A stretch of DNA of 59,028 nucleotides from Erysipelotrichaceae bacterium (GTDB lineage: Bacteria > Bacillota_I > Bacilli_A > Erysipelotrichales > Erysipelotrichaceae). The position numbers were made by a program, and so were the translations under genes. The stretch covers positions 1 through 59,028 of the forward strand of contig JAUYTU010000021.1 of NCBI GenBank assembly GCA_030694975.1. Direction: 5' to 3'. Of the stretch, positions 28,305 to 36,015 are shown piece by piece. Under the pieces are notes generated by a model that was not told the DNA's origin, did no database searches, and worked only from the letters and a program-made list of their open reading frames with translations. The number at the start of each line of letters is the position of its first letter. The first letter of the stretch is position 1.

Positions 28305-28350
28305 GACCCCCAAAGATTGCGTGTCTTGATAAACACATCGGCTTGGGGTC
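28305..28350. other. Nested hairpin, possible structured RNA
   Basis: GACCCC (28305-28310) pairs with GGGGTC (28345-28350). Inside, GTGT (28321-28324) pairs with ACAC (28333-28336). There is no clear T-run next to it and no known family is recognised. Confidence 0.3.
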
Positions 28351-28493
28351 CTCCCTGAACAAACACTGTTAGCTACTGATAACTGTCATAAGATATTGCG
28401 AAGGGTTTTTTCTCAAAATTTCCTCTACCCTGAGATGAGGAGTATTAAACTAGTCATCTAACATCCAGAACTATATGTTGTTTTTGTTTGCAA

Positions 28494-29285
28494 TTACTGT
28501 TCCTCTATATCAGACTTTTTCTTATTCTTTCCAAACTTTCCTAAATTTCGTGAAAGATTCTTTGTTGCATTAACAGCTCCTGACGATATTCCTTTTGATA
28601 GATCCTTAGTAACTTTACCAAACTTATCCATCATCTCTTGTTTGTCATTGATTCTTTTGATTTGCATTGCTTTGCTTTCAGAAATAATCTCATCATTCAC
28701 ATAGTAGACCCAAATTCTATCACCACTTTTCAATTTAGAGCCAACTTTCTGACCATTAGGAAAAGTAATTCTGGTAACTTGACCATCTTCCTTTTTTGAT
28801 AGAGAAACAATCGGAAGTTCTAACTTTGGAGTGACCTTTAAACCTAGTCCTTCAAGATCAGCTCGTGCTTCATATATATTAAGTCCTATTACAATGGGCA
28901 CTTTAAATTCACGAATTACGTTTCCTAATAAGTACTTACTCTTATCAATAACATCCTGTGTAAGATAGTAAATTTTGACAGCTGATCCAGGACTAACTCT
29001 CATTCCAAATCTAGGTTTGGTGTACATGACTTTGTATTCACTCTCATCAGCATATGCAATATTCGGATTTGCAATCGCTAATGTAGTAATCAAGTGAAGC
29101 TCATCTCTAAGAACTCGTATGGCTTCTTCATAGTGAACATCTTTAAGGTCAGGAATTTTGACTAGCGCTTTCTGCTGTTCATAAAACTCTGTACCAATCT
29201 TTGTCCCAATCTCTAATAGATCCGGTGAAACTAATCCAATCACGAATTTACCACCTTTTTTTAATATGCGCGTTTTCCAACCCAT
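28494..29285 (-). CDS. Cytosolic PASTA-domain protein
   Basis: The ATG at 29285, with GGAGGG upstream, gives 263 residues. Two PASTA-like units are visible: VKIPDLKDVHYEEAIRVLRD... up to about 110, and VPIVIGLNIYEARADLEGLGLKV... to about 200, the latter with the usual P-x-x-x-G-x-x-x-x-x-A-x-x-x-L-x-x-x-G-L pattern. There is no kinase domain, no clear signal peptide and no real membrane span, although residues 9-20 are mildly hydrophobic. The C-terminus is basic and Lys-rich. PASTA domains usually face outside and bind peptidoglycan, so this topology is odd. It follows the flavoenzyme gene by 41 bp. Confidence 0.65.
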   Translation of the reverse strand: MGWKTRILKKGGKFVIGLVSPDLLEIGTKIGTEFYEQQKALVKIPDLKDVHYEEAIRVLRDELHLITTLAIANPNIAYADESEYKVMYTKPRFGMRVSPGSAVKIYYLTQDVIDKSKYLLGNVIREFKVPIVIGLNIYEARADLEGLGLKVTPKLELPIVSLSKKEDGQVTRITFPNGQKVGSKLKSGDRIWVYYVNDEIISESKAMQIKRINDKQEMMDKFGKVTKDLSKGISSGAVNATKNLSRNLGKFGKNKKKSDIEEQ

Positions 29286-29326
29286 TTTAAACCCTCCACT
29301 TCTTGAAGTGATGTTATACAATTCTA

Positions 29327-30721
29327 CTAACCCAAAAGCGAACTTAGGTTTCCTTTAGTTACTTGGATCATCATCCACTTTTCTGCCACGTTTCTATTAA
29401 GCAAGGACAACGATGGAAAGGCATGTTGAGTCATTGCTATGTCCATCATTTTCAAATTATGTTGCATTGCCAATGTCCATTCAGTAATCATTTCTGAAGC
29501 TTGTTCTCCAACAATTGTTGCACCATAAATTGTACCTTCATCATCTGTAATGACTTTAACAAAACCAACTGATGCTCCTGTTGTTGCTGCTCTTGCATAA
29601 GTATCATACGTTTTTTTAACAACAAAGAAATCAAGTCCTTCTTTCTTTGCTTCATCTTCACTTAATCCTACATGTGCTATTTCAGGACTGGTAAATATTG
29701 CACGAGGAACTACATAATTACTACGATTTAGCCTTGTTGGTTCTTTTTTACTCATGGCTTGCATCAACGATAGCATCGCTTGGTGCATGGCAGCATGCGT
29801 GAGAAGCCATTTGCCATTAATATCACCGACAGCATAAATATGCGGGATAGTGGTGCGATTGAACTCATCAACATTGATATGTTTTTTATCATAGCTAACA
29901 CCGGCTGCATCCAAGTTTAAAGAAGCTAACGCTGGCTTTCTTCCGGTAGCAACTAATAGTTGATCTGAAACAAATGTGCCAGCCGTTGTTTTAGTGGTGA
30001 ATCCATCGGACTCTTTACTTACAGAATTAATTCTTTCACCATTGTAAAAAACAATTCCTTCTTTCTTAAACGATTCTTCTAATATAGCTGCTGCTTCACT
30101 ATCCTCTGAAGGAACTAAATGTTCATCCATATGCACGATGGTTACTTTACTACCTAATCGACTAAACGCTTGGGCCATTTCTACACCAATAGCTCCACCA
30201 CCGATAATAGTCAAACGATTGGGTATTTCCGTCAAATTAAAGATGTCAACATTGGTCAAATAGGGTACATCCGACAATCCCTCAATCGGAGGAATCATTG
30301 GTTCAGTCCCTGTTGCTATAAAAATCAGATCTCCGTGATATTTCTCTCCATCCACTTCAACGGTATGCTCATCCACAAAGGTCGCTGGTCCTTTTTCTAA
30401 CAGCAAATCAGCTTTTGAAAACATCTTATGCAAAACTTCTCCCGTTTGCGAAGCGACGTGTTCACGTACTGTTTCAAGTGGATTGACAACTTGCACATGT
30501 CCATTTAGTTTTAAACCAAATTCATCCAAAATCTCGGTGTTGTATTTCATTTGAGCAATTTTAAGCATTGCCTTTGATGGGATACAACCGACATTTAAAC
30601 ATTCTCCTCCGATCGAGTTCATTTCGACCCCCAAGACATTGAGACCCAATTTGGTTCCCATACCCACCGCAACCATTCCTGCAGGTCCTATACCAATGAC
30701 AATCAGATCATACTTTTTCAT
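29327..30721 (-). CDS. Dihydrolipoamide-dehydrogenase-like pyridine nucleotide-disulfide oxidoreductase
   Basis: The 464-residue protein has the full class I disulfide oxidoreductase layout: an N-terminal FAD-binding GIGPAGMVAV, the redox-active CLNVGC (C41/C46 in GGECLNVGCIPSK), a central NAD-binding GGGAIGVEMAQAF, GDINGKWLLTHAA (FAD) and the C-terminal QHAFPSLS corresponding to the catalytic His motif. No lipoyl domain is fused and no 2-oxoacid dehydrogenase genes are near. It could serve as a stand-alone dihydrolipoyl dehydrogenase or as a relative acting on another disulfide. AGGAGG precedes the ATG. Confidence 0.8.
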   Translation of the reverse strand: MKKYDLIVIGIGPAGMVAVGMGTKLGLNVLGVEMNSIGGECLNVGCIPSKAMLKIAQMKYNTEILDEFGLKLNGHVQVVNPLETVREHVASQTGEVLHKMFSKADLLLEKGPATFVDEHTVEVDGEKYHGDLIFIATGTEPMIPPIEGLSDVPYLTNVDIFNLTEIPNRLTIIGGGAIGVEMAQAFSRLGSKVTIVHMDEHLVPSEDSEAAAILEESFKKEGIVFYNGERINSVSKESDGFTTKTTAGTFVSDQLLVATGRKPALASLNLDAAGVSYDKKHINVDEFNRTTIPHIYAVGDINGKWLLTHAAMHQAMLSLMQAMSKKEPTRLNRSNYVVPRAIFTSPEIAHVGLSEDEAKKEGLDFFVVKKTYDTYARAATTGASVGFVKVITDDEGTIYGATIVGEQASEMITEWTLAMQHNLKMMDIAMTQHAFPSLSLLNRNVAEKWMMIQVTKGNLSSLLG

Positions 30722-31040
30722 TGTTTTCCTCCTGAAAAATCTTATCCAAAATTACACAGCTTACACGATTAAAGTACACCATGTGTAGCGGTTTTTCTTT
30801 AGCGGTTTTAAGGTTTTAACTTTACACAATAATTGTACCTCCATATTGAGACTTATTCTAAGATAGTGCTTTTATTCCAATGTACTTTATAGTGATCATT
30901 GTTAAGTAAATTAACCTAAGAAAAGACAAAACACTTCGTTTTTTGCTACTCCACGTTCCGTAGACCACATCACTATGACGTAGGTAGTCAATTATTCTAT
31001 TCAATGTTATGATAATGTCATTGAAATCGGGGGTACTTTA
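30722..31040. other. Intergenic region between divergent genes
   Basis: These 319 bp carry the upstream regions of the flavoenzyme (minus) and the XRE regulator (plus). A TATGAT/GATAAT -10-like stretch lies about 25-35 bp before the XRE start. Nothing else is clear. Base composition begins to rise here, marking the change from accessory region to backbone. Confidence 0.4.
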
Positions 31041-31724
31041 ATGAACTATCAAGACATCGGCAAACGAATCAAGCAACGACGCACTGAACTCAATCTCACA
31101 CAACAAGAACTGGCGGAAAAATTACAAGTAACAAACAAAGCCGTATCCAAATGGGAGACCGGAGAAGGATATCCGGATATATCGATCTTAAGTGATATAT
31201 CATCCGTATTGGTGATCAGTGTCGATGACTTGCTGGGATCCACCTTTCAAAAGAATGAGGTATCAAAAAAAATCGATTTGAACTTAATCTATCGAATGAT
31301 TCTATTAGGATCAGTGCCGCTGATCTACCTTCTTCCCATGATGGAGAGATATGCGATGTTTGGCTTCGGTGAAAACTGGCTCAGTGCTTCGGGAGGTAAT
31401 TCGCTATCCGGATATGCCATCATCTTACAGTCACCCTTAACATCTTGGGCACAACTGACATTTATCAGCTTGATGCTCATCTATGTGATTTCGGTTATGC
31501 TACTGGTTGAATACGGATTGAATCACTTCAAAGAAATCGAGTTGTTCCCCTTTCTAAAAAAGCACAAAACTAAAAAAAGGATGATATGGTTGCTCATCCT
31601 GTCCCTACCGATTCCCCTCTACGTAGGTCTTATGACGGGTGTAGAAATCGGACTGATTCTGATGCCAATGATCGTCACATTGTATGTTTATCTCGAGTTA
31701 AAAACACTCAAATATAAATCGTAA
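31041..31724 (+). CDS. XRE-family regulator with membrane C-terminus
   Basis: The 227-residue protein has an N-terminal HTH_XRE domain (GKRIKQRRTELNLTQQELA...VSKWETGEGYPDISIL, about 6-52) followed by four hydrophobic segments (about 87-103, 123-140, 146-162, 180-220). Membrane-bound XRE regulators of this type are common in Bacillota, often controlling nearby transporters. GGGGG lies upstream of the ATG. A hairpin at 31725-31744 follows directly. Confidence 0.75.
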   Translation: MNYQDIGKRIKQRRTELNLTQQELAEKLQVTNKAVSKWETGEGYPDISILSDISSVLVISVDDLLGSTFQKNEVSKKIDLNLIYRMILLGSVPLIYLLPMMERYAMFGFGENWLSASGGNSLSGYAIILQSPLTSWAQLTFISLMLIYVISVMLLVEYGLNHFKEIELFPFLKKHKTKKRMIWLLILSLPIPLYVGLMTGVEIGLILMPMIVTLYVYLELKTLKYKS

Positions 31725-31744
31725 AAAGGCATGCGAATGCCTTT
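31725..31744 (+). terminator. Terminator after the XRE regulator
   Basis: AAAGGCAT (31725-31732) and ATGCCTTT (31737-31744) form a perfect 8-bp stem around GCGA, directly after the stop codon. The T-run is short. Confidence 0.6.
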
Positions 31745-31812
31745 GCTAATGTGATTTTTACGCTATGTTTTTGACGTTTCCGCCATCTAAATCCCTATCG
31801 CAATCCCTAATT

Positions 31813-32124
31813 TTACTTCTTGAACGTTTTACCAAAATACACACCCGCGAATGATATTACTGCATAACCAACAATATAAACCCAAGCCGAACTGTTAAAA
31901 TGAATGAAAATCGCTGGGATAAAAAGAATACCTACAGTTACTGGGAAAAGCAAACTCCACCCGTTTTTATAGCCGTAGATAAAAGATATTGCAAAGCAAG
32001 TTAGCGGCATTACTATTAGCATAATCATCATGAAATCTCCGGTGGAACTGCCTAACAATGGTAAAAGATAAAAAGAAGTCGCGATCGCTAATAAGTATGG
32101 AATCATTTTTTTAATTTCGTTCAT
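31813..32124 (-). CDS. Small four-TM membrane protein
   Basis: Most of this 103-residue protein is hydrophobic, with about four spans (about 7-22, 30-49, 57-75, 78-97). AGGGGGA precedes the ATG. No family is recognised. Convergent with the XRE regulator. Confidence 0.55.
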   Translation of the reverse strand: MNEIKKMIPYLLAIATSFYLLPLLGSSTGDFMMIMLIVMPLTCFAISFIYGYKNGWSLLFPVTVGILFIPAIFIHFNSSAWVYIVGYAVISFAGVYFGKTFKK

Positions 32125-32294
32125 AATTTCCCCCTGAAATGTGTTATTAAGCCATTTGAATTATAATCTATTATGGCCATATACTCAATCTTACATGATC
32201 GTTTTGTCATCACAACTTTCCGCAAACATTGCCCATTTTAACGTTTTATTAAACGACAGAATGCCTCTGTTCAATAATTTATCTTAATCCCGAA

Positions 32295-32321
32295 GAAAAA
32301 TAAGCAATCATCGCTGATTGC
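32295..32321 (-). terminator. Terminator of the glycosyltransferase-like gene
   Basis: On the minus strand GCAATCA and TGATTGC pair around GCGA (32304-32321), followed by a T-rich run read at 32303-32295. It lies just downstream of the gene that ends at 32332. Confidence 0.65.
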
Positions 32322-32331
32322 CAGTTCTCTT

Positions 32332-33792
32332 TCACTCGTTGCCTAGATTTTGTATAGCCAACTCCACAACTTTATAGGCTCCATTGTAAACACCTATTTT
32401 ATTGGCTTGCACGATGTTCTTACACAGTCCTGATAATATTTCATCATCTTCTAACAGTAAGCCCAACATTTGTAATGTCGTTGTGACGGTTTCGCATTCA
32501 ATGGTTCCATCGCCTACCTCAGCCGCACGAATAGCACCCCAAGCCTCATGACCGCCCACGCGTTTGATCATGAGTTTAGGAACCGGATAGAAAGCAAGTT
32601 CACTTGGCTTCGTCACTAGGATATCCGCACAACGCATCAGAAGGTTCGAACTGTACACCGCCGCAAATATGTCTTTATTGTAAAACGCATGAATACCCGA
32701 AACATCTGTGTCTAACAAATCCTGTGCAAATGTGCTTGTCTTACTCCAATCATCAAAGTAAGTCTCTGATAACGTTTTTAACTCCACTATTTCTTCACAC
32801 AAACCATCCCACACACTCAGATGATCACCTACATTAATCAACAAAGCAACTTCCCTCTTCGCAATTTTTGGTAAAAGATACTTAATGATTTCAGAAAATA
32901 TTTCCTTCTGAGCACCGGCTCCACCCACGGTCAGTAAGATACGTTTCGCCTTTTTCTGCTGGATCCGATTTAATCGTCTTTCACAATCTGTATCAATATT
33001 GACCACAAGTTCGTGATCAATATAGTGCCCAACATCAAACAACTGATCCTTTGGCATAGGATTCAATAATGTCTTACCACCCATCTCCCTCAAGGTTTTA
33101 TAGCCAATAAAAGAAGAAGGCGTTTGAACCGTATGTATTGACCCTTCCGCAAGATGGAGTGCCATGGGCCAATTATCTGGAATCACATTCACAACCCGTT
33201 GTACACCCGCATGAACAGCCGCTTGTGCCGGCCAAACATGCGTTGCCACAAAGGGCATATCTTTGGGCAATTCTTTAAAAACAGGTGTCATCAATTCCGT
33301 CATTTTCTGATCCATCGCATTGTAACTGATTTTTTTAAAACCTTCCGAATTTAACGGTTCCCAATAAAACTTGTTAAACAAAGGATACTTCTGAGACCAC
33401 CGCGAACCCATCGAATAAAGATCGTTCAGATGTTTAATTACTTTACCACCGGTCGTTTCACTGTACGCATGTAAATCAAACCAATAAGGCGTAAGACCCA
33501 CGGAATAAGCCGCAGAGGCAATAGCCATAGAAATCCGATAATGACCAAACCCCATACGGATATTACCAATGATGATTCCCTTTTCTTTAATAATTTTCTC
33601 CGATGTCTGTTGGGTCACAATATTCTTAATTCCCAATAACGGAAATAAGACTTTATTATCCTCCACACTCAACTTATAAATCATTTCAGAATCATCCCCA
33701 AATTTTTTAAGGTATTTCTGCTTCGACTTATTCGCCTTTTTGACCACTTCTTCACTGATCACATTTCCAAAAATTTTCGTAGATCGATCCAT
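32332..33792 (-). CDS. Glycosyltransferase-like protein (GT-B/MurG-type fold likely)
   Basis: The ATG at 33792, nine bases after AAGGAG, gives 486 residues and avoids overlap with the transporter. IIIGNIRMGFGHYRISMAIASAA (N-terminal G-x-G-H-x-R) and a later LLTVGGAGAQKEIF resemble the nucleotide-sugar-binding halves of GT-B enzymes such as MurG and MGDG synthases; LVTKPSELAFYPVPKLMIKRVGG resembles the C-terminal donor loop. Substrate unknown. It follows a GPH-type transporter and a TetR regulator on the same strand, with 13 bp between it and the transporter, so a shared pathway is likely. Confidence 0.6.
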   Translation of the reverse strand: MDRSTKIFGNVISEEVVKKANKSKQKYLKKFGDDSEMIYKLSVEDNKVLFPLLGIKNIVTQQTSEKIIKEKGIIIGNIRMGFGHYRISMAIASAAYSVGLTPYWFDLHAYSETTGGKVIKHLNDLYSMGSRWSQKYPLFNKFYWEPLNSEGFKKISYNAMDQKMTELMTPVFKELPKDMPFVATHVWPAQAAVHAGVQRVVNVIPDNWPMALHLAEGSIHTVQTPSSFIGYKTLREMGGKTLLNPMPKDQLFDVGHYIDHELVVNIDTDCERRLNRIQQKKAKRILLTVGGAGAQKEIFSEIIKYLLPKIAKREVALLINVGDHLSVWDGLCEEIVELKTLSETYFDDWSKTSTFAQDLLDTDVSGIHAFYNKDIFAAVYSSNLLMRCADILVTKPSELAFYPVPKLMIKRVGGHEAWGAIRAAEVGDGTIECETVTTTLQMLGLLLEDDEILSGLCKNIVQANKIGVYNGAYKVVELAIQNLGNE

Positions 33793-33805
33793 TGTTTTGA
33801 TCTCC

Positions 33806-35158
33806 TTATTTATCCGTAATTCCTTCAAGAATCTTCTTCTCATCGTACATCAACAAGAAAATCAAACCGACGATACAAAATGCTGCGGCTGTAACAGCGG
33901 TTAAACGAATACTCAATTCATTACTTACATCCCCCTGAGATAAAAGCAGACCGCTTAGAATCAACATTGAAAACATTTGCCCAATCTTCGACATAAAGGT
34001 ACGAGTCCCAAAGAACATACCTTCTCTGCGAATGCCTGTTTTCCGTGCATCATATTCCGCAATATCGGCCACGACGACATTGGGCAAAATCCCAAAGATC
34101 GCCATCGGAATCGCCGCTAAAAGCACCATTACATACGCTTGAATGGTTGTGTCAAATGGCATCATTCCTAAGAACGCTCCATAGACATAGACAAGCAGAA
34201 AGATGCAGAAGGCAATGATAAGCAATAGTTTCTTGCCGATTTTCTTAGCAATGATATTAATGGGAACATAGAACAGAAACGAACCAACCCCCAGTCCCAT
34301 AAACAGAACCCCAAACATGGTGTCCGGCAATTTCAATAAAACCGTTATGTAATACAGAAGTGAGGATTGGAAAATCGTAATCGCAACCCAATAGACTAAA
34401 TCAGAGAAAACGAACATACGGAATTCTTTGTTTCTGAAAGTCGCCTTCATAGAATCTAACATTTTCAATTCTGAAGGAACCGATTCACAATAACGTTTCT
34501 CATCAATCGCAAGAACCGGAATTAACAGGAAGATAAATCCGATGAGGGCAAGAATAGTTAAAGCGATACGCATCGATACAACCGTACTGTATCCCATCCC
34601 TTGGAATATATTCCAAAGAATCGGAGCTTGCGAAGCAACCGCGGCACCCAAGAACCACGTAACCGAAATATACGTTGATAGATTCAGACGTTCTTCCGGT
34701 GTATGACCTAACTCCGATAATAACGCAAAGAATGGAGTCACATACATGGTTAGGAATAAATAGAACAAAAGCAAAGTTATAGTTAGAAAGATTGCATTAA
34801 TCGTACTCTCCCCATTGACCGGTGACCAGAAAACCAGGACGGTCGTTAATGCGAAAGGAAATGAAGCAATTTGCATAAACGAAATACGTCTGCCCTTTTT
34901 CGCTTTACTGCGATCACTCAACGTCGCAATCCAAGGATCGGTTACCGCATCAAACAAACGACCCAACATCGTGATTGCCCCAATGATCGTAATGAATCCG
35001 ATAAAGACCACTTGGGGAATAAAAATAGATATCCCCGATTCTTTTGTAGGGATATAATAAAATATCAAATATGAACCAATAATCCCAGAAAGCAGTGACC
35101 AACCGAATTGGCCCAGTGAGTAAGCAATTTGCTTAGATAACGGCAATTTTTCCTTCAT
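33806..35158 (-). CDS. GPH/MFS-family sugar:cation symporter-like transporter
   Basis: The 450-residue protein has about 12 membrane spans. It carries the family element RLFDAVTDPWIATLSDRSK (about 67-85) typical of glycoside-pentoside-hexuronide:cation symporters, and the second-half GILPNVVVADIAEYDARKTGIRREGMFFG. AAAGGGG lies upstream of the ATG. It is flanked by a TetR regulator upstream (29 bp) and the glycosyltransferase-like gene downstream. The substrate is probably a glycoside or a lipid-linked sugar but cannot be read from the sequence. Confidence 0.8.
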   Translation of the reverse strand: MKEKLPLSKQIAYSLGQFGWSLLSGIIGSYLIFYYIPTKESGISIFIPQVVFIGFITIIGAITMLGRLFDAVTDPWIATLSDRSKAKKGRRISFMQIASFPFALTTVLVFWSPVNGESTINAIFLTITLLLFYLFLTMYVTPFFALLSELGHTPEERLNLSTYISVTWFLGAAVASQAPILWNIFQGMGYSTVVSMRIALTILALIGFIFLLIPVLAIDEKRYCESVPSELKMLDSMKATFRNKEFRMFVFSDLVYWVAITIFQSSLLYYITVLLKLPDTMFGVLFMGLGVGSFLFYVPINIIAKKIGKKLLLIIAFCIFLLVYVYGAFLGMMPFDTTIQAYVMVLLAAIPMAIFGILPNVVVADIAEYDARKTGIRREGMFFGTRTFMSKIGQMFSMLILSGLLLSQGDVSNELSIRLTAVTAAAFCIVGLIFLLMYDEKKILEGITDK

Positions 35159-35187
35159 GATTTTTCCCCTTTGTAACTGTTTATCAG

Positions 35188-35844
35188 TTAGTTTTTCCCT
35201 TTTAAAGCCCTTAAAAATAACTCCCTTTGAACCGATATGATTTTCCGTGAATCAATATTCAACTCTTCATTTAAATTCGTCTGACGAGTTACTACCCGTT
35301 GGGCCAAAGCCAAGAATGAATTCGATAGGGTACGAGCCAAATAAGCAATCTCCACATCTGTAACAATCGATCCATCCTTTACTCCTTCAGACAAAAATGC
35401 AAAAAACGGTTCATCCACTTTTTCAATCAGCTGAACAAACTCTTTATGACTCCCCGTATTTGGATATTCGCCGACGAGATAGTAATCAAACATACCCGTA
35501 AAACGAATCAATTGACTCAACTCATCCACCATGGAATCCAGCTTCTCAAGATAACTTGCAAGCTTATCATAGCCACTGCCCTTAAGTGTCGGAACATACT
35601 TATTTTGAATGGATACAAACGTCCTGAACACATCAAGTTCAATCTCCATGGCAATTTCCTCTTTCGAACGAAAATACCGATAGAGTGTTTTCCGACTAAT
35701 TTTAGCCATTTGGGCAATATCAGCCATGTTTGTCTGCGAAAATCCTCCTTCTAAAAACAACGCCTTAGACACCTCAACAATATTATTCTTACTGGTCTCC
35801 TTATTCATCTCTCTTTCAAGATCACGATAAATTTTTGTGCTCAT
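35188..35844 (-). CDS. TetR/AcrR-family regulator
   Basis: The 218-residue protein has an N-terminal TetR HTH (about 19-65: IVEVSKALFLEGGFSQTNMADIAQMAKISRKTLYRYFRSKEEI) and a helical ligand domain. AAGGAGG lies seven bases before the ATG. As the first gene of the unit with the transporter and glycosyltransferase-like genes, it probably represses all three. The inverted repeat at 35862-35883 in its leader is the likely operator. Confidence 0.8.
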   Translation of the reverse strand: MSTKIYRDLEREMNKETSKNNIVEVSKALFLEGGFSQTNMADIAQMAKISRKTLYRYFRSKEEIAMEIELDVFRTFVSIQNKYVPTLKGSGYDKLASYLEKLDSMVDELSQLIRFTGMFDYYLVGEYPNTGSHKEFVQLIEKVDEPFFAFLSEGVKDGSIVTDVEIAYLARTLSNSFLALAQRVVTRQTNLNEELNIDSRKIISVQRELFLRALKGKN

Positions 35845-35861
35845 GCAACGCCTCCTTGCGC

Positions 35862-35883
35862 ACTATGTATGACCAAACATAGT
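35862..35883. promoter_or_regulatory. Inverted repeat, candidate TetR operator
   Basis: ACTATGT (35862-35868) and ACATAGT (35877-35883) form 7-bp inverted arms 8 bp apart, 18 bp upstream of the TetR start codon and downstream of a TTGACA (minus strand, 35947-35942). Size and position suit TetR autoregulation. Confidence 0.5.
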
Positions 35884-35949
35884 TACATGTGTTTACTGAT
35901 GACACATCCGTTACCTATAGAATGCGCTTACATTAAATTTTTGTCAAGC

Positions 35950-35976
35950 AAAAAAGATTGAAGTTTACCTCCAATC
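35950..35976 (-). terminator. Terminator of the DUF5050 lipoprotein gene
   Basis: On the minus strand GATTGGAG and CTTCAATC form an 8-bp stem (with G-U) around GTAAA at 35976-35956, followed by TTTTTT (35955-35950). Confidence 0.75.
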
Positions 35977-36015
35977 GCAAAGTTTATCCCTTATTATTCG
36001 AATGTCTGATTCTGA

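Larger units (their letters stand above)
28054..28493. other. Intergenic region at the right edge of the island
   Basis: No full gene is seen in 440 bp. It contains a terminator-like hairpin (28200-28222) and a nested hairpin (28305-28350). On the minus strand a short frame ending near 28250 reads like a protein C-terminus (SRHAIFGGLRIHNIANM), possibly a gene remnant that I cannot name. Confidence 0.4.

Noticed and set aside
1-28493. Prophage or integrative element
   Set aside because: No integrase, structural, replication or conjugation genes and no tRNA target were seen.
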